A DNA stretch of 64,000 nucleotides from Streptomyces sp. NBC_01264. Lineage in GTDB: Bacteria > Actinomycetota > Actinomycetes > Streptomycetales > Streptomycetaceae. Both the position numbers and the translations under genes were made by a program. Within the stretch, counting starts at the first letter, position 1; each line of letters starts with the position of its first letter. A model generated the notes under the pieces. The model saw nothing but the letters and a program-made list of their open reading frames with translations. It was not told where the DNA came from and made no database searches. This document shows, piece by piece, positions 7,911 to 15,243 of the stretch. Where the stretch lies: positions 868,001 to 932,000 of the forward strand of contig NZ_JAPEOX010000002.1 of assembly GCF_026340675.1 (NCBI RefSeq), read 5' to 3'.

Positions 7911-8837
7911 ATGTCTCGCTCGGCCACCGTTGTAGGCCCCATGCGCGCAACAGACGCGTCCGTACCGTCATGTGACGAGGAGTCCGCGGGAGCGCCCGCG
8001 CAGGACGCGGACCTGTTCCAGGTCGAGAACGCACGGGAGATGGCACCCGCGGACGCCCGGGAACTCTCACGGCTCTTCTTCGCCAGGCTGCGCACCCTGG
8101 AAGAGGGGACGCGCGAGTACCAGTACACGCGCAACACCCTCATCGAAATGAACCTGTCCCTCGTCCAGTTCGCCGCACGCCGCTTCCGCGCCCGCGTGGC
8201 CGGCGGCGGCCTCGACATGGACGACATCATCCAGGTCGGAACCATCGGCCTGATCAAAGCCATCGACCGCTACGACACCGAACGCGAAGTCGAATTCTCC
8301 ACCCTCGCCCTGCCCTACATCACCGGCGAGATCAAACGCCACTTCCGCGACACCACCTGGGCCGTCCACGTACCGCGCCGCCTCCAGGAACTGCGCACCG
8401 AACTCGCCAAGACCCAGGACGCCCTCAGCGACGAACTCGGCAGGGCGCCCACCGTCAAGGAAGTCGCCCACCACCTCGAACTGACCGAGGACGAGGTCAT
8501 CGAAGGACTCGTGGCCGCCAACGGCTACACCAGCAGCTCCCTCGACGCCACCACCACCGACGGCGACACCTCCCCGACCGCCGGCCGCACCGCCCGCCCC
8601 ATGGCCGAACGCCACGGCGCCCTGGACCCCGGCATGGAACTCTTCGAGGACTTCCACACCCTGGCCCCCCTCCTCGAACAACTCGACGAACGCGAACGAC
8701 TCGTCCTGCAACTGCGCTTCGGACAGGAAAAGACCCAAGCCGAGATCGGCGCCGCACTCGGCGTCTCCCAGATGCAGGTCTCCCGCATACTCACCCGAAC
8801 CCTGGCACGGCTGCGCACCGGCATGCTGGCCGTGTAG
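7911..8837 (+). CDS. RNA polymerase sigma factor, SigB/SigF family
   Basis: 308 aa from ATG 7911 with GGGAGGG at 7894-7900. Region 2 includes MDDIIQVGTIGLIKAIDRYD and STLALPYITGEIKRHFRDTTW; region 3 contains VPRRLQELRTELAKTQDALS; region 4 is RERLVLQLRFGQEKTQAEIG with the helix-turn-helix VSQMQVSRILTRTL. Length and motifs are those of the stress and sporulation sigma factors (SigB, SigF, SigG, SigN) of Streptomyces. The flanking SpoIIE phosphatase and the ATP-binding anti-sigma-like gene 17 bp downstream suggest post-translational control by partner switching. Which stress it answers cannot be read from sequence. Confidence 0.95.
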   Translation: MSRSATVVGPMRATDASVPSCDEESAGAPAQDADLFQVENAREMAPADARELSRLFFARLRTLEEGTREYQYTRNTLIEMNLSLVQFAARRFRARVAGGGLDMDDIIQVGTIGLIKAIDRYDTEREVEFSTLALPYITGEIKRHFRDTTWAVHVPRRLQELRTELAKTQDALSDELGRAPTVKEVAHHLELTEDEVIEGLVAANGYTSSSLDATTTDGDTSPTAGRTARPMAERHGALDPGMELFEDFHTLAPLLEQLDERERLVLQLRFGQEKTQAEIGAALGVSQMQVSRILTRTLARLRTGMLAV

Positions 8838-8854
8838 GGAAGGGGCCTCGCTCG

Positions 8855-9319
8855 GTGAAGACCGTCGGACCTGAAACGGGTGATCCGTTGAGCGCGATCC
8901 TTCCCGCCGGAGGACAGCGCCGCAGGCTCGCCCTGTCCGGTGTCCGCGGCGCCGTGGCCAAGGGCCGCGACTTCACGCGCGAGGCCCTGCGGGACTGGGG
9001 CTGGGACGGGACGGAGACCGCCGAGGACGCCCTGCTCCTCGTGTCCGAGTTGCTCACCAACGCCTCCCTCCACGCGGACGGCTGCCGGGAACTCGTCCTC
9101 ACGGCCGGGGAAACCCTGCGCATCGAGGTCCACGACGGCACGACGGACCTGCCCCTCCCCCACCCCGCCCCGCGGCGCGGCATCCCGGGCGGCCACGGCC
9201 TGTACATCGTGGAGCGCCTGTCCGACCGCTGGGGCACGCGCACCCACGAGCGCGGCAAGGCCGTCTGGGCGGAGATCGAGGCATCCCGGCTGAAGTCCGG
9301 CAGGCCCACCGGCCGATGA
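8855..9319 (+). CDS. RsbW-like ATP-binding protein (HATPase_c), probable anti-sigma factor
   Basis: 154 aa from GTG 8855, 17 bp after the sigma factor gene, so almost certainly co-transcribed. It carries the GHKL ATPase signatures: N box LLLVSELLTNASLHA, G1-like EVHDGTTDLPLP, and G2 PGGHGLYIVERLSDRWG. These small single-domain kinases bind a cognate sigma factor or phosphorylate an antagonist. Linkage to the SigB/F-type sigma gene makes that sigma the prime candidate partner. A close paralogue is encoded on the other strand at 10779-11264; the two share long blocks such as KGRDFTR and LVLTAGETLRIEV. Confidence 0.88.
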   Translation: MKTVGPETGDPLSAILPAGGQRRRLALSGVRGAVAKGRDFTREALRDWGWDGTETAEDALLLVSELLTNASLHADGCRELVLTAGETLRIEVHDGTTDLPLPHPAPRRGIPGGHGLYIVERLSDRWGTRTHERGKAVWAEIEASRLKSGRPTGR

Positions 9320-9344
9320 CCGGTCCGGGCCCGCCCGGATTCAT

Positions 9345-9764
9345 CTACCGGCGCCCCGCGGTGGGCTCCTCCTGGACGGCCGCGAGGACGAATGCGTGGC
9401 CCGCCGGGTCGCTGAACCGGCGCAGCGTCGTGCGGTTGTCCAACTGGGTGCCGTCGTCCTCGGCCGCGAGCGGGCGCGCTCCGAGGGCCACGGCCTCGCG
9501 TTCGGCTTCGTCGAGGGAATCGGCCGCCACCAGAATCCGTAGATGGGCCTGCTGGGAGTCCTGCGGCGCGGGCCAGCTCGGCGGCGCGTGGTGGGGGTCG
9601 CGGCGGATCCCGAGGACGGCTCCGGAGCTGCCGGTGACGAGGAACAGCTCCCCGTCCCCGGTCGCCGGGCCGGCCGTGGCTCCGAGCAGTTCGGCGTAGA
9701 ACCGGGCCAGGGGCTCGGGCTCGGCGCTGTCGAGGACGAGGACGCTTGTCTTCAGTACGGTCAT
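9345..9764 (-). CDS. VOC family protein
   Basis: 139 aa from ATG 9764. It begins TVLKTSVLVLDSAEPEPLARFYAELLG and ends with RRFSDPAGHAFVLAAVQ, the paired half-domains of a VOC/glyoxalase fold. It also has the HLRILVAADSLDEAEREA segment common in actinobacterial members. It converges on the RsbW-like gene 25 bp away. No clear Shine-Dalgarno is seen, so the exact start is less sure. Function beyond the fold is not indicated. Confidence 0.83.
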   Translation of the reverse strand: MTVLKTSVLVLDSAEPEPLARFYAELLGATAGPATGDGELFLVTGSSGAVLGIRRDPHHAPPSWPAPQDSQQAHLRILVAADSLDEAEREAVALGARPLAAEDDGTQLDNRTTLRRFSDPAGHAFVLAAVQEEPTAGRR

Positions 9765-9842
9765 GACCCGCGTGTGCCCTGCGTCTTCGTCCGCACACGC
9801 CCCGTACCGGCTCGTCCTTCGCAACACGCAGGCGCGCGCCCA

Positions 9843-9909
9843 CGCGGGGTCTCGCGGGCACATGCGCGGAGCCTCGCGGGCGCATGTACGGGGTCTCGCC
9901 GGGCACGCG
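9843..9909 (+). repeat. Three imperfect 22-bp direct repeats before a BrkB-type gene
   Basis: Units at 9843-9864, 9865-9886 and 9887-9909 share the core GG(G/A)G(T/C)CTCGC(C)GGGC(A/G)C followed by ATG or GCG. They end 6 bp before the ATG at 9916. A spacing of about two helical turns and the promoter-proximal position suggest repeated protein-binding sites; part of the region is also an open frame extending the downstream gene. Confidence 0.55.
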
Positions 9910-9915
9910 TCGGGC

Positions 9916-10881
9916 ATGACCGACATCCCCCGCGCGGCAGCACGTCGAGACCGTCCCCGCGTCATGGCGCTCGCGGCGCGCGTCCGCGCCGACCTGCGGC
10001 GTACGGCCGTCCACGTGTGGACGGACAACCTGGCCGACCACGCGGCCTCCCTCACCTACTACGCCGTGCTGGCGCTCCTGCCCGCGCTCGTCATCGCCGT
10101 CTCCCTCGTGGGGCTGCTCGGCGAGGCGACGAGGGCCCGGCTGATCGGCGGGCTCACCTCCTACGCGCCCCCTCAATCGGCGCGGGTCCTGAGCGACGCA
10201 CTCGAGGGCCTCGCGGCGGAACAGTCCTCGGTGTGGGCCCTGTTGATCAGCGGTGTGCTCAGTGCGCTGTGGTCGGCGTGCAGTTACCTGGCGGTGTTCC
10301 GGCGCGCCCTGCACACCATGCACGGGGTACCCGACACCCGGCCACCGCTCCGCGCCGCCCACACCTTGGTCGTCAACGCCGCGGGGCTGCTGGTCCTGCT
10401 CGTCGTCGGCGCCCTGGGGCTGGTCGTGTCCGGACCGCTCGCCCGACGCGCCGCCCGGGCCGCCGGTGGGGCCGGACCGGAGGGGATCGCGCTCCTGCGC
10501 TGGCCCGTGCTGCTGGTGGTGGTCGTCTTCCTGGTGCTGATCCTGTTCCGCACCGGCCCGGCCCAGAGCCGGGGCACCCGCCGGGGCCTGCCCGGCGGCG
10601 TACTGGCGGCCCTGCTCTGGCTGGCCGCCTCGGGGCTCTTCACCCTGTACACGGAGCTCAACACCTACGGCAGGCTCTACGGCCCGCTGGCCGGGAGCGT
10701 CGTCTTCCTCGTCTGGCTCTGGTTCGCCAACCTGGCGCTGCTCACCGGCGCCCGGTTCAACGCCGAACGGGCCCGGGGTCAGCTTCGGCCCGGGCCCGGG
10801 CCCGGGGACTGCGGGCACCCGGCGGCCAGACGGGAGGACTCGATCTCCGCCCAGACGACCTTGCCCGTGCCGAGGGGGTAG
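9916..10881 (+). CDS. YihY/virulence factor BrkB family membrane protein
   Basis: 321 aa from ATG 9916. It has the family hallmarks: NLADHAASLTYYAVLALLPALVIAVSLVGLLG near the N-terminus, about six membrane segments, and GRLYGPLAGSVVFLVWLWFANLALLTGARFNAE near the C-terminus. Older annotations call the family ribonuclease BN, which is not supported. Role in the cell envelope is uncharacterised. The last 103 bp overlap the 3' end of the convergent RsbW-like gene, so the C-terminal tail (after RARGQ) is an antisense reading and the natural gene may once have ended earlier. An upstream ATG at 9763 would add a low-complexity extension and is less likely. Confidence 0.88.
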   Translation: MTDIPRAAARRDRPRVMALAARVRADLRRTAVHVWTDNLADHAASLTYYAVLALLPALVIAVSLVGLLGEATRARLIGGLTSYAPPQSARVLSDALEGLAAEQSSVWALLISGVLSALWSACSYLAVFRRALHTMHGVPDTRPPLRAAHTLVVNAAGLLVLLVVGALGLVVSGPLARRAARAAGGAGPEGIALLRWPVLLVVVVFLVLILFRTGPAQSRGTRRGLPGGVLAALLWLAASGLFTLYTELNTYGRLYGPLAGSVVFLVWLWFANLALLTGARFNAERARGQLRPGPGPGDCGHPAARREDSISAQTTLPVPRG

Positions 10882-11264
10882 CAGCCCCACCGGTCGGAGA
10901 GCCGCCGTACGAGGTACAGCCCGTGACCGCCGGGGACGCCGGGGTGGCGTGCGGCCCCGGGGCGCGGCAGCGCCGCCACGCCGTCGAGCACCTCGATCCT
11001 CAGGGTCTCGCCCGCGGTCAGCACGAGCTCTTCGCAGCCGTGCGCGTGCAGGGCCGCGTTGGTCACCAGTTCGGAGACGACGAGCAACGCGTCCTCGGCG
11101 CTCTCCCGTCCGTCCCACCCCCAGTCCCGCAGGGTCCGGCGGGTGAAATCACGGCCCTTGCCGACCGCGCCCCGGACACTGCGCAGGCCGAGCCGGCGCC
11201 GCCGGCCCATGACCGGCCCGCGCCCGCGCACGCCCCGGGGGTCACCCGCTGCCTCTCCCGTCAT
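10779..11264 (-). CDS. RsbW-like ATP-binding protein, paralogue of the 8855 gene
   Basis: 161 aa from ATG 11264; GAGG lies about 12 nt upstream. Motifs: SVRGAVGKGRDFTRRTLRDW, N box LLVVSELVTNAALHAHG, G2 PGGHGLYLVRRLSDRWGC, and KVVWAEIESSRL. It matches the protein at 8855-9319 along nearly its whole length, so one arose from the other by duplication. This copy has no sigma gene beside it and instead diverges from a BrkB-type gene across a 20-bp repeat array. It may regulate another sigma factor or compete with its paralogue. Its 3' end overlaps the convergent BrkB gene by 103 bp. Confidence 0.87.
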   Translation of the reverse strand: MTGEAAGDPRGVRGRGPVMGRRRRLGLRSVRGAVGKGRDFTRRTLRDWGWDGRESAEDALLVVSELVTNAALHAHGCEELVLTAGETLRIEVLDGVAALPRPGAARHPGVPGGHGLYLVRRLSDRWGCYPLGTGKVVWAEIESSRLAAGCPQSPGPGPGRS

Positions 11265-11570
11265 CTTCACTGCCGCCTCACCCTGGTTGACTCGCTGTGT
11301 TCGTCCGGGGCGGGCGGCCCCGTCCGCGAACCACCCGGACCGGCCGTCCCGCGGCCGTCGTCCCCGCTCCCGCGTATGCCCGACCTGATCGCCCGGACAC
11401 GTGGACGCCGTTCCCGCGGTGGATTCCCGGTCGGGGCGGTGGATTCCCGGTCCGGGCGGTGGATTCCCGGTCCGGGCGGTGGATTCCCGGTCCGGGCGGT
11501 GGATTCCCGGTCCGGGCGGTGGATTCCCGGTCGGGAGGGTCCTACCGTGAAAGCAGCACCTGGAGCGGCC
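11265..11570. promoter_or_regulatory. Divergent control region holding the 20-bp repeat array
   Basis: This 306-bp gap between the RsbW-like gene and the leader ORF of the next BrkB gene holds the tandem array at 11421-11540 and a TACCGT -10-like hexamer at 11543-11548. Bases 11265-11420 show no convincing gene or further signal. Confidence 0.6.
11421..11540 (+). repeat. Six tandem 20-bp repeats with a central palindrome
   Basis: The unit is GGATTCCCGGTCCGGGCGGT. Copies 2-5 (11441-11520) are identical; copy 1 (11421-11440) and copy 6 (11521-11540) differ by one to a few bases, and a degenerate part-copy precedes them. Each unit contains CCCGG-T-CCGGG, a dyad, so six dyads lie on one face of the helix at two-turn spacing. 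There are no spacers, so it is not CRISPR. The array ends just before a TACCGT -10-like element, suggesting a multi-site operator. Confidence 0.95.
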
Positions 11571-11630
11571 ATGCCCATCACCCCACCCCCGGCCCACCCG
11601 TCCCGGTCACCGCACGCGCCGGTGAGATGA
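11571..11630 (+). CDS. Possible 19-codon proline-rich leader peptide
   Basis: ATG 11571 follows TGGAG (11561-11565) at a 5-nt spacing and is read for 19 codons to TGA 11628-11630, which overlaps the ATG (11627) of the BrkB gene as ATGA. Seven of the 19 residues are proline, including a PPP triplet (MPITPPPAHP). Polyproline stalls ribosomes in general, so a translational attenuation role is conceivable. The -10-like TACCGT (11543-11548) would place the transcript start just upstream. There is no direct evidence that it is made. Confidence 0.35.
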   Translation: MPITPPPAHPSRSPHAPVR

Positions 11631-12454
11631 CCGGCACCGGCAGGACCCCTCGGCTGTCACCCCTCGGGCGGATGCGCAGTACGGTGCGCCGCGCGCGGGC
11701 CGGACGCCGCTGGGTCCACGTCCGGGGCGTCGACCTGTGGCAACGCTCCCTCGGGTTCGCGGCGCTCGGGTTCCTGACCCTGGTGCCCCTGCTCATCGTC
11801 GTGTCCGCGGCGGACACCCGCGGCGGGCAGGGGTTCGCGCAGTGGCTGGGGGACGGGCTCGGCGTGTCGCCGGCGGCCAGGGCCGAGATCGAGCGGCTCT
11901 TCGCCCTGCCCGGCCAGGCCTGGCGGACCACGACCGCCTTCGGCCTCGCACTGCTCGCCGTGTTCGGCCTGTCCTTCGGCACGATGGTGCAGAGCGGCTA
12001 CGAAAGGGTCTGGGACCTGTCCCCGTCCCGCTGGTGGGCCCAGTGGCGTCACGTGCTGTGGCTCGGCGTGCTGGTGGGGGTGCTCTTCCTCTCGGCGATC
12101 GCCGCGCCGTGGCGCGAGTCGCCGGCCCGCGGCTTCGTCACGGTGGCGATCGGAACCCTCTTCTTCTGGTGGTCCCAGCACCTGCTGCTCGGCGGCCGGG
12201 TCCCGTGGACCGCCCTGCTCCCGGGGGCGGTGGCCACCATGTTCGGGCTGCTCGGGCTGCGGGTCTTCTCCCGGCTCGTCTTCTCGCCGCTGATCGCGTC
12301 CAGCGCCGTCACCTACGGCCCCTTCGGCACCGTTCTCGTCATCCAGACCTGGCTCGTCGGCGTCGGTGTGGTCGTGTTCGGGGGCGCGCTCGTCGGCCGG
12401 CTCCTCCACGACGAGCTGCTGCGCCGGGCGCCTCCGGTGGAACCCGGGCAGTGA
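11627..12454 (+). CDS. YihY/BrkB-like membrane protein
   Basis: 275 aa from ATG 11627, overlapping the TGA of the proline-rich leader ORF. The protein has VRGVDLWQRSLGFAALGFLTLVPLLIVVSAA, GLSFGTMVQSGYERVWDLSPSRWW, and a C-terminal FSPLIASSAVTYGPFGTVLVIQTWLVGVGVVVFGG, as in the YhjD/BrkB branch that keeps the Y-GP-G motif. About six membrane helices are predicted. It is divergent from an RsbW-like gene across the 20-bp repeat array. It is the second of three BrkB-type genes in this window. Molecular function is unknown for the family. Confidence 0.85.
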   Translation: MTGTGRTPRLSPLGRMRSTVRRARAGRRWVHVRGVDLWQRSLGFAALGFLTLVPLLIVVSAADTRGGQGFAQWLGDGLGVSPAARAEIERLFALPGQAWRTTTAFGLALLAVFGLSFGTMVQSGYERVWDLSPSRWWAQWRHVLWLGVLVGVLFLSAIAAPWRESPARGFVTVAIGTLFFWWSQHLLLGGRVPWTALLPGAVATMFGLLGLRVFSRLVFSPLIASSAVTYGPFGTVLVIQTWLVGVGVVVFGGALVGRLLHDELLRRAPPVEPGQ

Positions 12455-12484
12455 GGAGGGAGCCGATCCGGCCGGGACCCGCCG

Positions 12485-13829
12485 TCACATGTCGAGGTCG
12501 AGGTCGAGGAGAGCCTTCTCCACGACCTCGGTGAGCGCCGGGTGGATCCAGTACGGGGACCTGGCCAGGGTGGGGGCGTCGATGCCCAGGGTCATCGCCA
12601 GGACGAGGGGCTGGATGAGGGTGGCGGCCTGCGGGCCCATGATGTGGGCCCCGAGCAGGCGGCCGGTGCCGCGCTCGGCGAGCACCTTGCAGAAGCCGGT
12701 GGTGTCCTCCATCGCCCAGCCGTAGGCGATGTCCGCGTACCGGGCCTCGCCCACCAGCGGATCGAGGCCCCGGTCGCGGCAGTCCTGCCCGGTGGCGCCG
12801 ATCGAGGCGATCTGGGGGCTGGTGAAGACGGCCGCGGGCACCAGGTCGTGGTCGGCCGCGATCAGGTCGTCGGGATGGCGGAGGTTGTGGGCGACGACCT
12901 GCGCCTCGCGGTTGGCCACGTGCTTGAGGGGTACCGGTGTGCAGATGTCGCCGAGCGCGAAGACGCCTTCCGCGGTGGTGCGTTGGTAGGCGTCGACGAC
13001 GACGCGGCCGTCGTCGTGGGTGGCGACGCCCGCGGCGTCGAGGTGCAGCCGGTCGCTGTTGGGCACGCGGCCCGCGGCGACCAGCAGCATGTCCGCCTCG
13101 ACCGTGGAGGCGTCGTCCAGGGTCAGCCGCAGGGCGCCCGGGCGGCCGCCCACCGCGGTCACCTCCCGGCCGAGCCTGAGGTCGTAGCGGGAACGGACCA
13201 GTTCGGTGAACCGTTCGGCGACCGTCTCGTCCTGCGGGCCGAGCAGGCGGTCCTCCTTCTCCACGACGACCACGGAGCTGCCGGCCGCCGCGAACACCTC
13301 CGCGAGCTCGGCCGCGATGTAGCCGCCGCCGAGGACGGCCAGGCGGCGGGGCGGGGCTTCGATCCGCATCACGGTGTCGGACGTCTCGTACGGCAGCGAG
13401 GAACCGAGCACGGGCGGGGGAACCAGGGGGCGGCCTCCGGCGGCGATGACGAGCTGCCGGGCGCCGAGGTCGACGCGGCCGTCCGCGCACTCGATCCGCA
13501 GCTCCCGCGGGCCGGTGAAGCGCGCCGTTCCCTCGTACACGGTGACGGAGCTCGCGCTCGGCGTCCAGGCGGCGGAACACCCGGTCGCGCATCGCCCGCC
13601 AGCGCACGCCGAGCAGGTCCGCGCCCACGTCGTACGTACCGGCTGCGCCGACGGTACGGGCCACGTGTGCGGCGTGGGCGAACATCTTGCTCGGGATGCA
13701 GCCCGCGTTCAGGCAGGTGCCGCCGAACCATGTCTCCTCGACGATCGCCACGTCGAGACCGGCGAAGGAATCGTCGATGACGGCGTTGCCGGATCCCGCA
13801 CCGATGACGACGAGATCATGCTGACGCAT
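12485..13829 (-). pseudogene. mtr: Mycothione reductase (FAD/NAD(P) disulfide reductase), frame broken
   Basis: The protein starts at ATG 13829 with HDLVVIGAGSGNAVIDD (FAD Rossmann motif) and carries the redox-active disulfide GGTCLNAGCIPSKM. After about 90 residues the frame is lost near 13545-13575; the rest continues in another frame: VTVYEGTARFTGP, the NAD(P) site LGGGYIAAELAEVF, FALGDICT, and dimer-interface YWIHPALTEVVEKALL. Compared with family members, the junction also appears to lack roughly ten residues between RVFRRLD and VTVYEG, so a deletion that is not a multiple of three is likely. Mycothione reductase keeps mycothiol reduced in actinobacteria. If the break is real the cell needs another copy or another system; if not, it is an assembly error. 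Confidence 0.8.
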
Positions 13830-13838
13830 CGGACCGGG

Positions 13839-14906
13839 CTACGGACTGCTCGGCGCGGGATGCCGCACGCGGGGCCGCCGGAGCGGGGCGCCGGCGTGGT
13901 GGAGGCTGGCGAGGGTCTGCCGGTAGGAGTTGATCAGGCTGGTCTCCAGGTAGCTCACTCCGAGCTCCTGGCAGTGGCCGCGGACGATCGCCTGGGCCCG
14001 GCGCAGGTGCGGGCTGGGCATGCTCGGGAGGAGGTGGTGCTCGATCTGGTAGTTCAGGCCGCCGAGCACGATGTCGGTGAAGCGGCCGCCCCGCACGTCG
14101 CGGGAGGTCAGCACCTGGCGGCGCAGGAAGTCCGGCCGGTCCGCGCCCCGCAGGGTCGGCATGCCCTTGTGGTTCGGGGCGAAGATGGATCCGAGGTAGA
14201 TGCCGAAGAGGCACTGGTGGACCACCAGGAACGCGATCGCCTTGCCGGGCGGAAGGACCAGGAACAGCGCGCCGAGATAGACCGCGATGTGCGTGAAGAG
14301 GAGGAGGCCCTCCCACACCCGGTTCTTCAGGGCGCCGTCGGCCAGGGACCGGATCCCGGACACGTGCAGGTTAAAGCCTTCCAGTGTGAGCAGCGGGAAG
14401 AACAGGAACGCCTGGGAGCGCCCCAGGAGCCACGGCAGTCCCTTCGCGGCCCGGGCCTGGTCCTGGGTCCAGACGAGGATGTCCGGATCGAGATCGGGGT
14501 CGAGGTCCTCGTGGTTCGGGTTGGCGTGGTGCCGGCTGTGCTTGTCCTGCCACCAGCCGTATCCCATCCCGATGCCGAGGTTCCCGGCGAGACGCCCGGA
14601 CAGCTCGCTGGACCTGCGCAGGCGGAAGACCTGCCGGTGCGCGACGTCGTGCGCCAGCAGTGCCACCTGCCCGAAGACGGCGGCCAGGAATCCGGCGGCG
14701 AGCAGGGTCCACCAGCTGTTCCCGATGAGGACGAAGGCCGTGCAACCCAGGGCGTAGAGGGTCGTCACGGCGGTGATGCGCAGTGTGTAGTAGCCCGGGC
14801 GCCGTCCCATCAGTCCGGCCGCCTGGATCTTCTTGGACAGCCGCGCGAAGTCGCTGACCGTTTCCGCCTCTGCGGGCGGGGGGCGCACCTTCTGCGAGGA
14901 ATTCAT
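13839..14906 (-). CDS. Membrane fatty-acid desaturase
   Basis: 355 aa from ATG 14906. The three histidine boxes of the di-iron membrane desaturases are intact: HDVAH (with VALLAH just before), HSRHH (KHSRHHANPNHED) and QIEHH (GLNYQIEHHLLP). Four or more hydrophobic segments flank them. It should introduce a double bond into membrane acyl chains, using ferredoxin or a flavoprotein as electron donor. It lies 9 bp upstream of the mycothione reductase gene on the same strand, so the pair is probably an operon. The adjacent 51-aa membrane peptide gene lies 49 bp upstream. Confidence 0.93.
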   Translation of the reverse strand: MNSSQKVRPPPAEAETVSDFARLSKKIQAAGLMGRRPGYYTLRITAVTTLYALGCTAFVLIGNSWWTLLAAGFLAAVFGQVALLAHDVAHRQVFRLRRSSELSGRLAGNLGIGMGYGWWQDKHSRHHANPNHEDLDPDLDPDILVWTQDQARAAKGLPWLLGRSQAFLFFPLLTLEGFNLHVSGIRSLADGALKNRVWEGLLLFTHIAVYLGALFLVLPPGKAIAFLVVHQCLFGIYLGSIFAPNHKGMPTLRGADRPDFLRRQVLTSRDVRGGRFTDIVLGGLNYQIEHHLLPSMPSPHLRRAQAIVRGHCQELGVSYLETSLINSYRQTLASLHHAGAPLRRPRVRHPAPSSP

Positions 14907-14955
14907 GATCGGACGTCACGCTCCAAATCCGCGTAGCCCTGCGCCGTGGAACAGG

Positions 14956-15111
14956 TCACCAATAGTGGCGTCGTCCGCCGACCGCGTGCCCGACCGAGCC
15001 CAGAATCCAGAGCACCGCGCCCACTACGAGCAGAATGATCCCGATGGTCCACAGGATGGAGATTCCTGTCAGGAATCCGATGAGCAGGAGGATGAGTCCG
15101 GCGAAAATCAT
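14956..15111 (-). CDS. Small two-helix membrane protein (DUF6131-like), 51 aa
   Basis: ATG 15111 is preceded by GAGG (about 6-nt spacing), and 51 codons follow to TGA at 14958-14956. The peptide begins MIFAGLILLLIGFLTGISIL, continues with WTIGIILLVVGAVLWILG and ends HAVGGRRHYW. Two hydrophobic helices and the conserved C-terminal GGRRHYW are characteristic of the DUF6131 family of Streptomyces, often next to stress genes. It is shorter than usual gene-calling limits. Function is unknown. Confidence 0.8.
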   Translation of the reverse strand: MIFAGLILLLIGFLTGISILWTIGIILLVVGAVLWILGSVGHAVGGRRHYW

Positions 15112-15243
15112 GGTGGCCTCGTTCTCGTGTCGGGAATTCGACGGAACGGTTGATCCGTCTGTGTGCCCTGGGTCGCGTCTACCCGGGAATTCCGTCCGTA
15201 GTTGCCGATCGGCCCTGAATCTCCGCGGCGGTCATTCCACCGC

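Noticed and set aside
11421..11540. The 20-bp array as a CRISPR
   Set aside because: Units are directly adjacent without spacers, are very short, and no cas genes are present.
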